Source: Actinomadura sp. NBRC 104425
Lineage (GTDB): Bacteria > Actinomycetota > Actinomycetes > Streptosporangiales > Streptosporangiaceae
Direction: 5' to 3'
Assembly: GCF_030269545.1 (NCBI RefSeq)
Contig: NZ_BSTN01000021.1
Span: 1-64,000 of the forward strand
DNA length: 64,000 nucleotides
A program made the position numbers and the translations under genes. Of the stretch, positions 8,883 through 23,306 are shown in pieces; the stretch's first letter is position 1; each line of letters begins with the position of its first letter. Under the pieces are notes generated by a model that did no database searches, was not told where the DNA came from, and was given only the letters and a program-made list of their open reading frames with translations.

Positions 8883-10015
8883 GACTTGGGCACCTGCACC
8901 TTCATGCCCGGGCTGAGGGCGCCGCTCACCTCGACCATGTCGTCGTCGAAGATGCCGAGCCGCACCGGTACGGAGCGGACCGCGCCGGACGCGTCCACCA
9001 CGTTGACCGAGTAGTCGCCGTCGCCGGACGCCAGCAGCGCGGTGATCGGCACGGCCAGCACGTTCCTGCGCTCGGCGCTGGCGAACGCGACCGTGACCGG
9101 GGCGTTGTCGAGGTTGCCCACGCTGCCGGACTTGTCGAGGGTGATGAAAACGGGGATGGTGGCGGTCTCGGTGCTCTGGCCGGTCTGCGTCGAGGAGCCG
9201 GTGGAACCGGCGGTGGCGACCGTGCCGACGGAGGTGATGCGTCCGGTCGCCTTCTTCCCGCCGGGCAGGGTGACGTCCACCTTGGCGCCCTTGACGGCCA
9301 TGCCCTGCTGGCCGACCGGCAGGTTCACCGTGACCTCGCGTCTGGTGCCGCTGGCGGTGAGCACGGTGCCGCTCGCACGGGCGCCGAGGACCGCCTTGAC
9401 CTTGGTGACGCGGATCGCGTCCGGCTGCACCACCACGTCGCCGACCTTCACCACGCCGGTCTGGGGGACGCCGATGTCGTCCTGCCATTCCTCGATGGCC
9501 TGCTGGGTGGCGTAGGTGAAGTCGCGGTCCACGGTCATGCCGTCGCCGAACCCGAGCGCCTTCAGGTTGCGTTCCAGCACCAGCACGTCGTAGCCGTTGG
9601 AGACGCCGCTGTGCAGGGTCCGCCAGAACGGCATCTTGCCGTAGAACAGGGGGACGCGGCGGCCGTCCACCCCGTACACCTGTTCGCCGCGGCGGATCAC
9701 GGCGCCCTCCCGCGGCAGCCAGGTGATCCGCTTGCCGCCGTCGGCGAGCACGGTGTGTTCGCCCGCGTAGCCGAGGGTGCCGTCCACGTTGGCGGTCGTG
9801 GTCAGGTTGGTGCGGACCACCGTCGCGGTGGGCAGCGCGGAGGTGGCGGGCGTTTTCGAGCCGCCGCCGTCGTTCAACGCGTACGCCGCGCCGGCCGCGC
9901 CGATGGCCAGCACGGCGGTTCCGCCCAGCAGCGCCCGGCCCCTGCGGCGCCGCGGCCGGGGCGGCGGCACCGTCTTCTTGTCCGTTAGGGGGTTGTCCAG
10001 CTCAGAATCCAGCAT
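8879..10015 (-). CDS. Membrane fusion (HlyD/RND-adaptor type) protein with peptidoglycan-binding domain
   Basis: 378 aa. A basic cytoplasmic stretch (PRPRRRRGR) precedes one membrane helix (ALLGGTAVLAIGAAGAAYAL), then an adaptor-like region. A PG_binding_1-type segment lies around residues 145-195 (LERNLKALGFG, ATQQAIEEWQ, GVV), and beta-barrel/lipoyl-like domains end in LSPGMKVQVPKS. This architecture links an ABC exporter to the cell wall. Start ATG 10015 follows CGGAGG. It is the first gene of the three-gene export operon, with 17-bp direct repeats just upstream. Confidence 0.9.
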   Translation of the reverse strand: MLDSELDNPLTDKKTVPPPRPRRRRGRALLGGTAVLAIGAAGAAYALNDGGGSKTPATSALPTATVVRTNLTTTANVDGTLGYAGEHTVLADGGKRITWLPREGAVIRRGEQVYGVDGRRVPLFYGKMPFWRTLHSGVSNGYDVLVLERNLKALGFGDGMTVDRDFTYATQQAIEEWQDDIGVPQTGVVKVGDVVVQPDAIRVTKVKAVLGARASGTVLTASGTRREVTVNLPVGQQGMAVKGAKVDVTLPGGKKATGRITSVGTVATAGSTGSSTQTGQSTETATIPVFITLDKSGSVGNLDNAPVTVAFASAERRNVLAVPITALLASGDGDYSVNVVDASGAVRSVPVRLGIFDDDMVEVSGALSPGMKVQVPKS

Positions 10016-10080
10016 CGTCAGCCTCCGGCTGCTCCCCTGCCGATGTCCTCACGGTGACCAGCCTGTCCGACGAACGGTTT

Positions 10081-10131
10081 CCCCGAGGTGACCGCTTCCC
10101 CGAGGTGACCGCTTCCCCGAGGTGGCCGCGG
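10081..10131. repeat. Three direct repeats of 17 bp upstream of the exporter operon
   Basis: The unit CCCCGAGGTGACCGCTT occurs at 10081-10097 and 10098-10114 without change, then as a variant at 10115-10131. The array lies 66-116 bp upstream of the membrane fusion protein start, so it could bind a regulator. There is no ORF in 10016-10240. Confidence 0.7.
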
Positions 10132-10240
10132 GCGTTGGCCGCGGCCGGCCGCCGGGCGGCGGAAGCGCGCGGTTCGCACGCCCGGCGGTCATGGACGGCG
10201 CGGGTCGCGACGGTGCGCGGGTCGGAACTCGGCGCGCGGG

Positions 10241-11044
10241 TCAGTGCTTGTCGAAGAACTCCACGATCGCGTCGTTCACCGGGCCGGGGCGTTCCAGATG
10301 GCCGAGGTGCCCGCAGCCGGGGATCTCCACCAGGTCGCAGTTCGGGATGGCGTCGGCCACCTCGGCGCCCAGGTGCGGCGGGCAGACCAGGTCGTCGGCG
10401 AACGCGATGACCCGGCAGGGCGCGCTGACGCGGCGCAGCTCGGCGCGGTGGTCGGCGTCGGTGTCGACCCACTCCAGGCCGGGCGCGACGGGCGCGCCGG
10501 CGGCGGTCAGCTCGAACAGCTCCAGCCACGAGGCCACCGCCTCGTCGTCGCCGAGCGTCCGCGGGGAGAACATCTGCATCACCAGGTTGACGGCCTGGTA
10601 CTCCGGCGGCAGCCGCACACCGCTCTCCAGCAGCCTGCGCTCGGCGGCGGACCGGGCCCGGCGGAACGCGTCCGACCGGGCCCGGGTCGCCATGAGCACC
10701 GCCGAGCGCACCAGCCGCGGCGCACCGATCGCCAACCGCTGCGCGATCAGCGCGCCCAGCGAGGTCCCGACGATCCGGCACGGCGCCAGGTCCAGCGCCT
10801 CGATCAGGCCCCGGACGTCGGCCACCATGTCCGCCATCGTGTACTCGCCCGCGGGGGCGTCCGACGGCGGCACGCCGCGGCTGTCGAACGTGACGGTCGC
10901 GTAGCCCGCCTCGTGCAGCGCCGGCGTCTGGTACATGTCCCACTGGTGGCCGGCCGCACCGGAACCCGTGATGAGCAGGACGGGTTCGCCGCGGCCGGAC
11001 CGCCGGTAGGAGAGCCGGACACCGTTGACGCGCAGGAAGGGCAT
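10241..11044 (-). CDS. Alpha/beta-hydrolase
   Basis: 267 aa, the standard length of the fold. Nucleophile elbow GTSLG (Ser ~92), acid Asp in FADDLV, and base His in GCGHLGHLERP complete the triad; the oxyanion region is ITGSGAAGHQWDMY. It starts at ATG 11044, 15 bp after the stop of the CmlA-type hydroxylase gene, so the two are probably cotranscribed. It is not a classical type II thioesterase by motif. It may hydrolyse an ester or amide during maturation or act in resistance; the sequence does not decide. Confidence 0.82.
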   Translation of the reverse strand: MPFLRVNGVRLSYRRSGRGEPVLLITGSGAAGHQWDMYQTPALHEAGYATVTFDSRGVPPSDAPAGEYTMADMVADVRGLIEALDLAPCRIVGTSLGALIAQRLAIGAPRLVRSAVLMATRARSDAFRRARSAAERRLLESGVRLPPEYQAVNLVMQMFSPRTLGDDEAVASWLELFELTAAGAPVAPGLEWVDTDADHRAELRRVSAPCRVIAFADDLVCPPHLGAEVADAIPNCDLVEIPGCGHLGHLERPGPVNDAIVEFFDKH

Positions 11045-11059
11045 CGTCGTACGGGCTTC

Positions 11060-12652
11060 CTACCAGCGCCACTCTCGCTTGTTGAACAGGTGCTCGGCGG
11101 CGATGTCGTGCTCCTTGCACCAGGCGAGGAACTCCTCGATCTGCTTGATCTGGTAGGTGTCCGGCGTGTAGGTGGTCGCCATGACGTGCCCCTGCCAGCT
11201 CTCCTCGCCCATGGCGTACACGTACGCCTCGCCGCAGCCGAGCTCCGTCATGATCGCCGCGGCCTGCTGCGCGTTGGAGCCGGACAGCTTGCGCGAGTCG
11301 CTCATCTTCTTGGTGACCGGCCGGGTCAGCAGGCCCTGGTAGAGCCAGGTCAGCGGGGCGCCGTCGCACTCCATGCCGAGGAACGCCATGTCGACGTCGC
11401 CCAGGTGCGAGCGGATGTACCGGTACAGCGCCGGGTCGATGCCCGAGGAGTCCGCGCCGACGAACGCCTTCTTTCCGGCGATGTCCACCAGGTAGGTCGA
11501 CTTGGCGCGGATGTCCAGGTCGGAGTGCTCACCGAGGAACGGCGTGGCGACCACCCGGTTGCCGCCCGGCAGCGGCACCTCGTCGAACTCCTCCACCTCG
11601 ATCACCGTGAAGCCCATCGACTTCAGGTAGAGGCCGATCGACGGGTCGCACAGGTTGCCCCGGGACGCCCGCGGCACCACCACCGCGTCGGTGCGGTGGC
11701 GAAGCTGCAGCAGGGTCTCCAGCACGATGTGGTCCTGGTGCCCGTGGGTGATCAGCACCAGGTCGATGTGGTCCGGCAGGTCGTCGAGGGTGTACCGGTC
11801 GCCGTGCCGGTTGTCGGCGCTGATGAACGGGTCCACCACGACGGCGGCGTCCGGGGCCTGCAGCACCAGGCAGGCGTGGCCGAAGTAGCGGATCCGCCCG
11901 CCGCTGTCGATGTTGCGGTCTTCGGCGAGGCTGGGCTCGTCGGCGAGCAGCCGGTTCAGTTGCGCCGCCTGGTCGGCGTCCAGCTCCAGCGCCTCGTGCA
12001 GCCGGGCCCGGGGGGTGGCGGTCACGCGCGCCGCGAACAGCTCGTCCAGGCCCGGGTGGTCGAAGGTGATGGGCAGTTCCAGCACGTCGCGCGACGGCAG
12101 CCGCGGGGTGCTGAGGATGAACGGCCGCTCCACCCCTGTCTCCAGCGACAGCTGCACCGACTGGCGGCTCCGGTCGAACACCGGGCTCTGGTACAGCAGC
12201 GGCTCCAGGATGTGCAGCGAGGCCTGGTTGCCGGTGTCGTAGGCCAGCTCCACCAGGCCGTTGAGCGCCGCCGGCAGCTTCGGGTACAGCGGGGTGAGGT
12301 CGAACCCCGTGGCGTTCTGGCGGAGCAGCTCGTCGGCCTCCGCCACGGCCGCGGCGAAGGTCAGCATCTCCGTGCGGTCCCGTTTGATCTGGTCCAGCAG
12401 ATCGCGGATCTCGTCGGCGCGCGCCTCCTCGACGTTGACGAAGTAGCCGCCGCGCAGCGCGGGGTTGTTGCTGGCCGCGACGTGCACCTGCGGCGAGTGC
12501 AGGTACGACTCCAGCAGCGGCACCTGCACGTTCGCCAGGTTCATGGCGGCCTGGGCGGGCGTGACGACGTGCATCCAGGCATAGAATCTGTCGACCAGCG
12601 GCTCGATGATCGCATTCGAGCGGAGAAAGACCCGCTCCTGGCTTTCGGGCAT
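11060..12652 (-). CDS. CmlA-type diiron beta-hydroxylase (metallo-beta-lactamase fold)
   Basis: 530 aa, nearly the length of CmlA (532). The N-terminal ~245 residues form the CmlA-specific domain; the rest is a metallo-beta-lactamase fold with H303-G-H305-Q-D307-H308, Glu375 (FLGEHSDL), Asp401 (GADSSG) and a distal His in WQGHVMAT as likely iron ligands. The first five sit two residues below the known CmlA ligands. Characterised relatives hydroxylate the beta-carbon of an amino acid bound to an NRPS carrier domain. Start ATG 12652 follows GGGAGA. A StrR-type operator lies 207 bp upstream, shared with mbtH. Which residue it hydroxylates is open; Asp on the bimodular NRPS or the residue of the truncated NRPS are candidates. 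Confidence 0.93.
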   Translation of the reverse strand: MPESQERVFLRSNAIIEPLVDRFYAWMHVVTPAQAAMNLANVQVPLLESYLHSPQVHVAASNNPALRGGYFVNVEEARADEIRDLLDQIKRDRTEMLTFAAAVAEADELLRQNATGFDLTPLYPKLPAALNGLVELAYDTGNQASLHILEPLLYQSPVFDRSRQSVQLSLETGVERPFILSTPRLPSRDVLELPITFDHPGLDELFAARVTATPRARLHEALELDADQAAQLNRLLADEPSLAEDRNIDSGGRIRYFGHACLVLQAPDAAVVVDPFISADNRHGDRYTLDDLPDHIDLVLITHGHQDHIVLETLLQLRHRTDAVVVPRASRGNLCDPSIGLYLKSMGFTVIEVEEFDEVPLPGGNRVVATPFLGEHSDLDIRAKSTYLVDIAGKKAFVGADSSGIDPALYRYIRSHLGDVDMAFLGMECDGAPLTWLYQGLLTRPVTKKMSDSRKLSGSNAQQAAAIMTELGCGEAYVYAMGEESWQGHVMATTYTPDTYQIKQIEEFLAWCKEHDIAAEHLFNKREWRW

Positions 12653-12858
12653 GTGCTGTCTCCCGTCTGGAATCGACTTGCGGCACAGCCGTACCGTTTC
12701 TCGCGCGCCGCCGCCGTACCGATCGCCGCGAGCGGTTTCCCGTCGGGCACACTGAATGCGCCCGCTCTGTCCGTTGCACTAACGCACCACATCGCCGTGC
12801 GGACGTCAACGCGCGGCGCACCCCGTCGAATGCCCCGGTGAAGTCCGGGCGCGGACAT

Positions 12859-12887
12859 GTTCGACTGGAGTCCGCGCGCAGTTGAAC
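12859..12887. promoter_or_regulatory. StrR-type operator 3 (hydroxylase / mbtH divergent promoter)
   Basis: GTTCGACTG-N11-CAGTTGAAC, the best match to the StrR consensus in the window. It lies in the 377-bp gap between the divergent CmlA-type gene and mbtH, and so could activate both. Nothing else is evident in 12653-13029. Confidence 0.85.
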
Positions 12888-13029
12888 GCCGGTGCGAACG
12901 GCGCGGCCGGGCCGCCTTGCCCGGCCCTTTCCGCCCGTGTCACAGTGGTTGCGCCCGCCGCTGCGGTGCTGACAGCGCTTGGTCACCCTGTCTGTACCAT
13001 CCTTGTCGCCGAGCAGTGAGGACAGTACG

Positions 13030-13242
13030 GTGCCCAACCCGTTCGAGGATCCCGACGCCAACTATCTGGTCCTGGTCAACGACGAAAACCAGCATTCGCT
13101 GTGGCCGGCCTTCCTGGACGTTCCGGACGGCTGGACCACGGTATTCGGTGAGGCGTCCCGCGACGAATGTCTCGAATACATCGAGAAATCGTGGACCGAC
13201 ATGCGCCCCAAGAGCCTGATCGAGGCGATGGAGAAGAAATAG
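13030..13242 (+). CDS. mbtH: MbtH-like protein
   Basis: 70 aa with the family signature: NPFEDPDANYLVLVNDE, HSLWP, VPDGWTTVFG and SLIEAMEKK; the three conserved Trp positions are present. MbtH-like proteins bind and stabilise NRPS adenylation domains. The GTG start at 13030 is set by GAGGA upstream; an earlier in-frame GTG would add residues not seen in the family. It leads an operon with the TauD-type hydroxylase and possibly the small lipoprotein. Confidence 0.96.
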   Translation: MPNPFEDPDANYLVLVNDENQHSLWPAFLDVPDGWTTVFGEASRDECLEYIEKSWTDMRPKSLIEAMEKK

Positions 13243-13321
13243 CGGCGGCACTGCCCGCGGCTTCGCTGACCAGGCCGACGGCCCGTCCGGGCGTCGGCCT
13301 GGCGTGGGATTGGAGGGCGTT

Positions 13322-14266
13322 ATGCAGACCGCGAACGGCCGTGCGGCCTGGCGGCCGCACGAGATCACCGGTGACGCGGCGGGCACGCCGGACCTGGCCG
13401 CCTGGCTGGATGCCCTGGGGCGCGACCGGCTGGCCGAGTTGCTGACCGAGCACAAGGCGCTCGTCTTCCGGAATTTCGCGGTGACCCCGGAGAACGTCGA
13501 GGACGTGCTCGACCGGCTGGTGCCGAACCGGCTGCCGTACGTGCACGGGAACTCCCCGCGCACCCGGGTGCGCGGCAACGTCTACACCTCGACCGAGTAT
13601 CCGCGGCAGTACACCATCTCGATGCACAACGAGCTGAGCTACGCCCATCGCTGGCCGGCCCGGCTCGCGTTCTACTGCGAGAAGGCGCCCGACAGCGGCG
13701 GCGCCACTTCGGTGGTCGACGGCGCGCTGTGGCTGGAGTCGCTCGACGCCGAGGTGCGCGACGCGTTCGCCGGCGGGCTGCGCTACATCCAGAACCTGCA
13801 CGACGGGTTCGGCTTCGGGAAGAGCTGGCAGGAGACGTTCGAGACCGACGACCGCAAGGCGGTCGAGGAATTCCTCAGACAGTCGCGGGCCGAGTGGGAG
13901 TGGGGCCCGGACGGCCTGCGCATCGTCCAGCTGCGCCCCGCGACCACCAGGCACCCGGTCACCGGCACGGAGGTCTGGTTCAACCAGGCCGACCAGTGGC
14001 ACCCGGCCGGGCTCGGCGACGAGACGTCGCAGGAGCTGTACGACATCCTGTCGCCCGACGAGTTCCCGCAGTACGTGACGTTCGCCGACGGCACCCCGAT
14101 CCCGGACGCCTACATCGAACAGATCCGCGACCGCGGGCTGGCCGCCGCCGTCGACGTGGACTGGCGCGTCGGGGACGTGCTGCTCATCGACAACATCCTG
14201 GTCGCGCACGGCCGGCGCCCGTTCGAGGGCACCCGCCGGGTGCTGGTGGCGATGTCCGACGGGTGA
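13322..14266 (+). CDS. TauD/SyrP-family Fe(II)/2-oxoglutarate hydroxylase
   Basis: 314 aa. The iron triad is His102-x-Glu104 (MHNELSYAHRW) and His296 (VAHGRRPF), with Arg306/307 for 2-oxoglutarate. The HxE variant instead of HxD is typical of the SyrP/AsnO-like clade that hydroxylates Asp, Asn or Arg, free or on a carrier protein. Start ATG 13322 follows GGAGGGCGTT; an upstream GTG lacks a ribosome site. Next to mbtH and with two Asp-selective NRPS modules nearby, beta-hydroxylation of Asp is the most likely job (inference). Confidence 0.92.
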   Translation: MQTANGRAAWRPHEITGDAAGTPDLAAWLDALGRDRLAELLTEHKALVFRNFAVTPENVEDVLDRLVPNRLPYVHGNSPRTRVRGNVYTSTEYPRQYTISMHNELSYAHRWPARLAFYCEKAPDSGGATSVVDGALWLESLDAEVRDAFAGGLRYIQNLHDGFGFGKSWQETFETDDRKAVEEFLRQSRAEWEWGPDGLRIVQLRPATTRHPVTGTEVWFNQADQWHPAGLGDETSQELYDILSPDEFPQYVTFADGTPIPDAYIEQIRDRGLAAAVDVDWRVGDVLLIDNILVAHGRRPFEGTRRVLVAMSDG

Positions 14267-14700
14267 CCGCGGCGGGCGCGGTGCCGCGCCCCGGCGTCCG
14301 ACAGGGAGCATGCCCGGGCGCCGCCGGGCGCGGCACCACCGTTGTTCACCGGCGCGCCGGCATCGTACGGCGACAGGCCCGTCTCGGGCCGCCCCGCGGG
14401 GCGGCACCGCAGCCCGGCGCGGGCGCGTAGACGGCCCGGGCGGTCCGGATCCGTCATGCCCCCCGCAGCCGGCCGTACCGTCCGGGTCCGCCGAGCATTT
14501 CTGTCATGCGCAAGCGGCGACTTTGGTGGCTGCTTCCGGCCGGCGGCGCGATCAACACGCGCCGCCTTTTCCATCAAGCGTGTTCCGGCGGTGGAAATCG
14601 AGCCGTTCCGGCCCGTGAAGACTTCACAGAAGATGTCTCGCCCCGCGCATAAGGGCCCGGTCAACGTTGCCGGTCACCGCGCAGAAACCTGGCGGCCGCC
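14267..14700. other. Gene-free stretch with a perfect 18-bp palindrome
   Basis: No credible gene in 434 bp. GCCGCCCCGCGGGGCGGC at 14388-14405 is a perfect inverted repeat without a T-tract. It may act as a terminator for the mbtH-hydroxylase operon. Confidence 0.5.
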
Positions 14701-15171
14701 ATGCTGGAGGACATGAGGACGCTGAGATTCGCGGCGGTGGCGCTGGCCGCCGTCACCTCGTTCGGACTGGCCGGGTGCGGTGAGGAGAACCCGCCGGTGT
14801 CGCAGAGCGAGCAGGACAAGATGGTGAAGTTCGCCGAGTGCATGCGCAAGCACGGCGTCGAAATCCCGGACCGCGGCCCGAATGCCCCGGAGAAGACCTT
14901 CGACCCCAATGACGTGAAGATGCAGGCGGCCCAGGCGGCCTGCCGGTCGCTCGCGCCGGATCCGCACCAGGAGGGCAAGCCGTCCGCCGCCCAGGAGGAC
15001 CGCGCCCTGAAACTCGCCGAATGCCTGCGCAAGCGCGGCATCAACGCCAAGGACCCCGAGCCGGGATCGATTCAGATCAGCATCGAGGAGAACCCGAACG
15101 ACGACCCGCAGAAGACCGTGGCGGCATATGCGGCCTGCAACAAGGAAGTGCCCGCCGTGTCGGGCGGCTGA
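14701..15171 (+). CDS. Small lipoprotein with duplicated CMRxxGV-type motif
   Basis: 156 aa. The signal peptide ends in a lipobox (FGLAGC), so the mature protein would be lipid-anchored outside the membrane. Two related segments follow, FAECMRKHGVEIPD and LAECLRKRGINAKDP, each paired with a later Ala-Cys (AACR, AACN). Such proteins are common and uncharacterised in actinomycetes. ATG 14713 is an alternative start, but its GGAGG would be only two bases away. It may be ancillary to the cluster or simply trapped in it. Confidence 0.8.
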   Translation: MLEDMRTLRFAAVALAAVTSFGLAGCGEENPPVSQSEQDKMVKFAECMRKHGVEIPDRGPNAPEKTFDPNDVKMQAAQAACRSLAPDPHQEGKPSAAQEDRALKLAECLRKRGINAKDPEPGSIQISIEENPNDDPQKTVAAYAACNKEVPAVSGG

Positions 15172-15255
15172 CGCGGTCGGCGGCGGGTGCGCCCGCCCCG
15201 GCCCGTCCGCGCCGGCCTCTCCGCGCCGCCCGGGGCGCCGCGCGGGGCCGCGCCG

Positions 15256-21714
<6,459 letters not shown>

Positions 21715-21832
21715 GGCCGTCCTCTCGGGTGAGTGAATGCGGCTCGGTCGGTCGAGTCCCAATGCATTCGAATTGTCATCGTGGTCGGCCCGCGCACCGG
21801 CCGTCAACCGGCCGCGCACGCCGGAAGCGGCT

Positions 21833-21861
21833 GTTCAACTGCGGCATCGCCAATGTTGAAC
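21833..21861. promoter_or_regulatory. StrR-type operator 4 (NRPS / P450 divergent promoter)
   Basis: GTTCAACTG-N11-ATGTTGAAC: left half perfect, right half 7 of 9. It lies in the gap between the divergent two-module NRPS and the P450-FAAL-ACP-exporter operon. Confidence 0.75.
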
Positions 21862-21970
21862 ACCCGCCCGCGGGGCGGCTATCAGGGTCGCTCCGCCTCC
21901 GTCTTTCACCGCCTCCCGCGGTACCGGTACTGTCGGCGAGGACCAGCCTCGACGGAAATGGATTCTGGTG

Positions 21971-23218
21971 ATGAGCGGAACCGCCGGCGGAACCGGGGCA
22001 CCGATCGATCGCCCCGCGTTACCAGCGGAGATCGCCGAGCTGACCGATCCGGGAAATCGGGAGGACCCCTACCCGTACCTCGGCAAACTGCGTGATCGCT
22101 CGCCCTACATCCCTTTCGACGGCCTGGTCGTGGTGGGCCGGCACGCCCAGTGCTCGGCGCTGCTGCGCGATCCCTCGATGAGCGCGGCGCGGGACCGGGC
22201 CAGGCTGTCCCCCACCCCGAACGGCCCCCGGACGCGCAACTTCCTGCACCTCGACCCGCCCGAGCACACCCGCTACCGGCGCCTGGTGTCGGGCGCGTTC
22301 GCCTGCCGCAAGGTCGGCGCCCTGGCCCCGCGGATCCGGCAGATCGCACTGGAGCTGTTCCGGTCCGTCCCGGAATCGGGCACTCTGGAGGTCGTCCAGG
22401 ACCTGGCCTATCCGCTGCCGCTGCGGGTCATCTGCGAGGTGCTGGGCGTGCCGTTCACGGACCGCCCGCTGCTGCAGGAATGGTCGAGCAGGCTCTCCGA
22501 GAGCCTGGACCCGCCGCTCGGCCCGCCGCCCGCCCACGTCGCGACGGAGGCGGCGCGGGCCCGCGCCGCGTTCGTCGGCTACTTCCGCGACCTGATCAGG
22601 GAACGCCGCAAGGCCCCCCGCGAGGACCTGATCTCGCACCTGCTGCGCGTCGAGGAGAACGGCAGCCGCCTCGACGAGGCGGACATCCTGGCCACCTGCG
22701 TGCTGCTGATCAACGCCGGGCACGAGACCACCGTCAACCTGATCGGCAACGCGGTCCTGGCGTTGCTGCGGCATCCCGAGGAGTTCCGCCGGCTGCGCGC
22801 CGACCCCGGGCTGGCCGCGCCCACCGTCGAGGAGGTGCTGCGCTACGACGCGCCGGTGCAGATGACCAGCCGGATCGCGACCCGCCCGGGGCGGATCGGC
22901 GACACCGAGGTCGCCCCCGGCGACACGGTGCTGCTGCTGCTCGGCGCCGCCAACCGCGACCCCGACGTGTACCCCGACCCCGACCGGTTCGACATCGGCC
23001 GCTCCTCCGCCGCGTCCCACCTGTCGTTCGGGGCGGGCCCGCACTTCTGCCTCGGCTCCGGGCTGGCGCGGCTGGAGGGCGTCATCGCGCTGGAGCTGTT
23101 CAGCACCCTGCTGGTCCGGCCCCGGCTGCGACCGGACGGGATCACCTACAAACCCAACCTGAACCTGCGCGGACCGGCGCGCCTGCTGGTCGACTTCGAC
23201 GGCGTCCGCACCGGCTGA
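21971..23218 (+). CDS. Cytochrome P450
   Basis: 415 aa, bacterial class I size. The I-helix motif is LINAGHETTVN, the K-helix ExxR is in EEVLRY, and the heme loop is FGAGPHFCLGSGLARLE with the ligand Cys present. It begins an operon with the fatty acyl-AMP ligase, ACP and ABC exporter. P450s in NRPS clusters hydroxylate carrier-bound residues or the acyl chain; the sequence does not tell which. GTG 21968 is an alternative start. No ferredoxin gene is adjacent, so electron partners must come from elsewhere. Confidence 0.93.
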   Translation: MSGTAGGTGAPIDRPALPAEIAELTDPGNREDPYPYLGKLRDRSPYIPFDGLVVVGRHAQCSALLRDPSMSAARDRARLSPTPNGPRTRNFLHLDPPEHTRYRRLVSGAFACRKVGALAPRIRQIALELFRSVPESGTLEVVQDLAYPLPLRVICEVLGVPFTDRPLLQEWSSRLSESLDPPLGPPPAHVATEAARARAAFVGYFRDLIRERRKAPREDLISHLLRVEENGSRLDEADILATCVLLINAGHETTVNLIGNAVLALLRHPEEFRRLRADPGLAAPTVEEVLRYDAPVQMTSRIATRPGRIGDTEVAPGDTVLLLLGAANRDPDVYPDPDRFDIGRSSAASHLSFGAGPHFCLGSGLARLEGVIALELFSTLLVRPRLRPDGITYKPNLNLRGPARLLVDFDGVRTG

Positions 23219-23306
23219 CCGGCCGGACGGCGCGGCCCGCGCCGTCCGGCCGCTCCGCCCCGCCCGCCCATCGCCGTCCCGCCAGTCCCTCGCCGGAGGA
23301 CGACCC

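Noticed and set aside
10241..11044. The alpha/beta-hydrolase as the type II thioesterase of the cluster
   Set aside because: The motif context (GTSLG, ESxxHxxF lacking) fits general hydrolases better than type II thioesterases.
21715..21819. A 35-residue N-terminal extension of the two-module NRPS from ATG 21819
   Set aside because: No ribosome site, and it lengthens the protein before a normal condensation-domain start; GTG 21714 has AGAGGA upstream.
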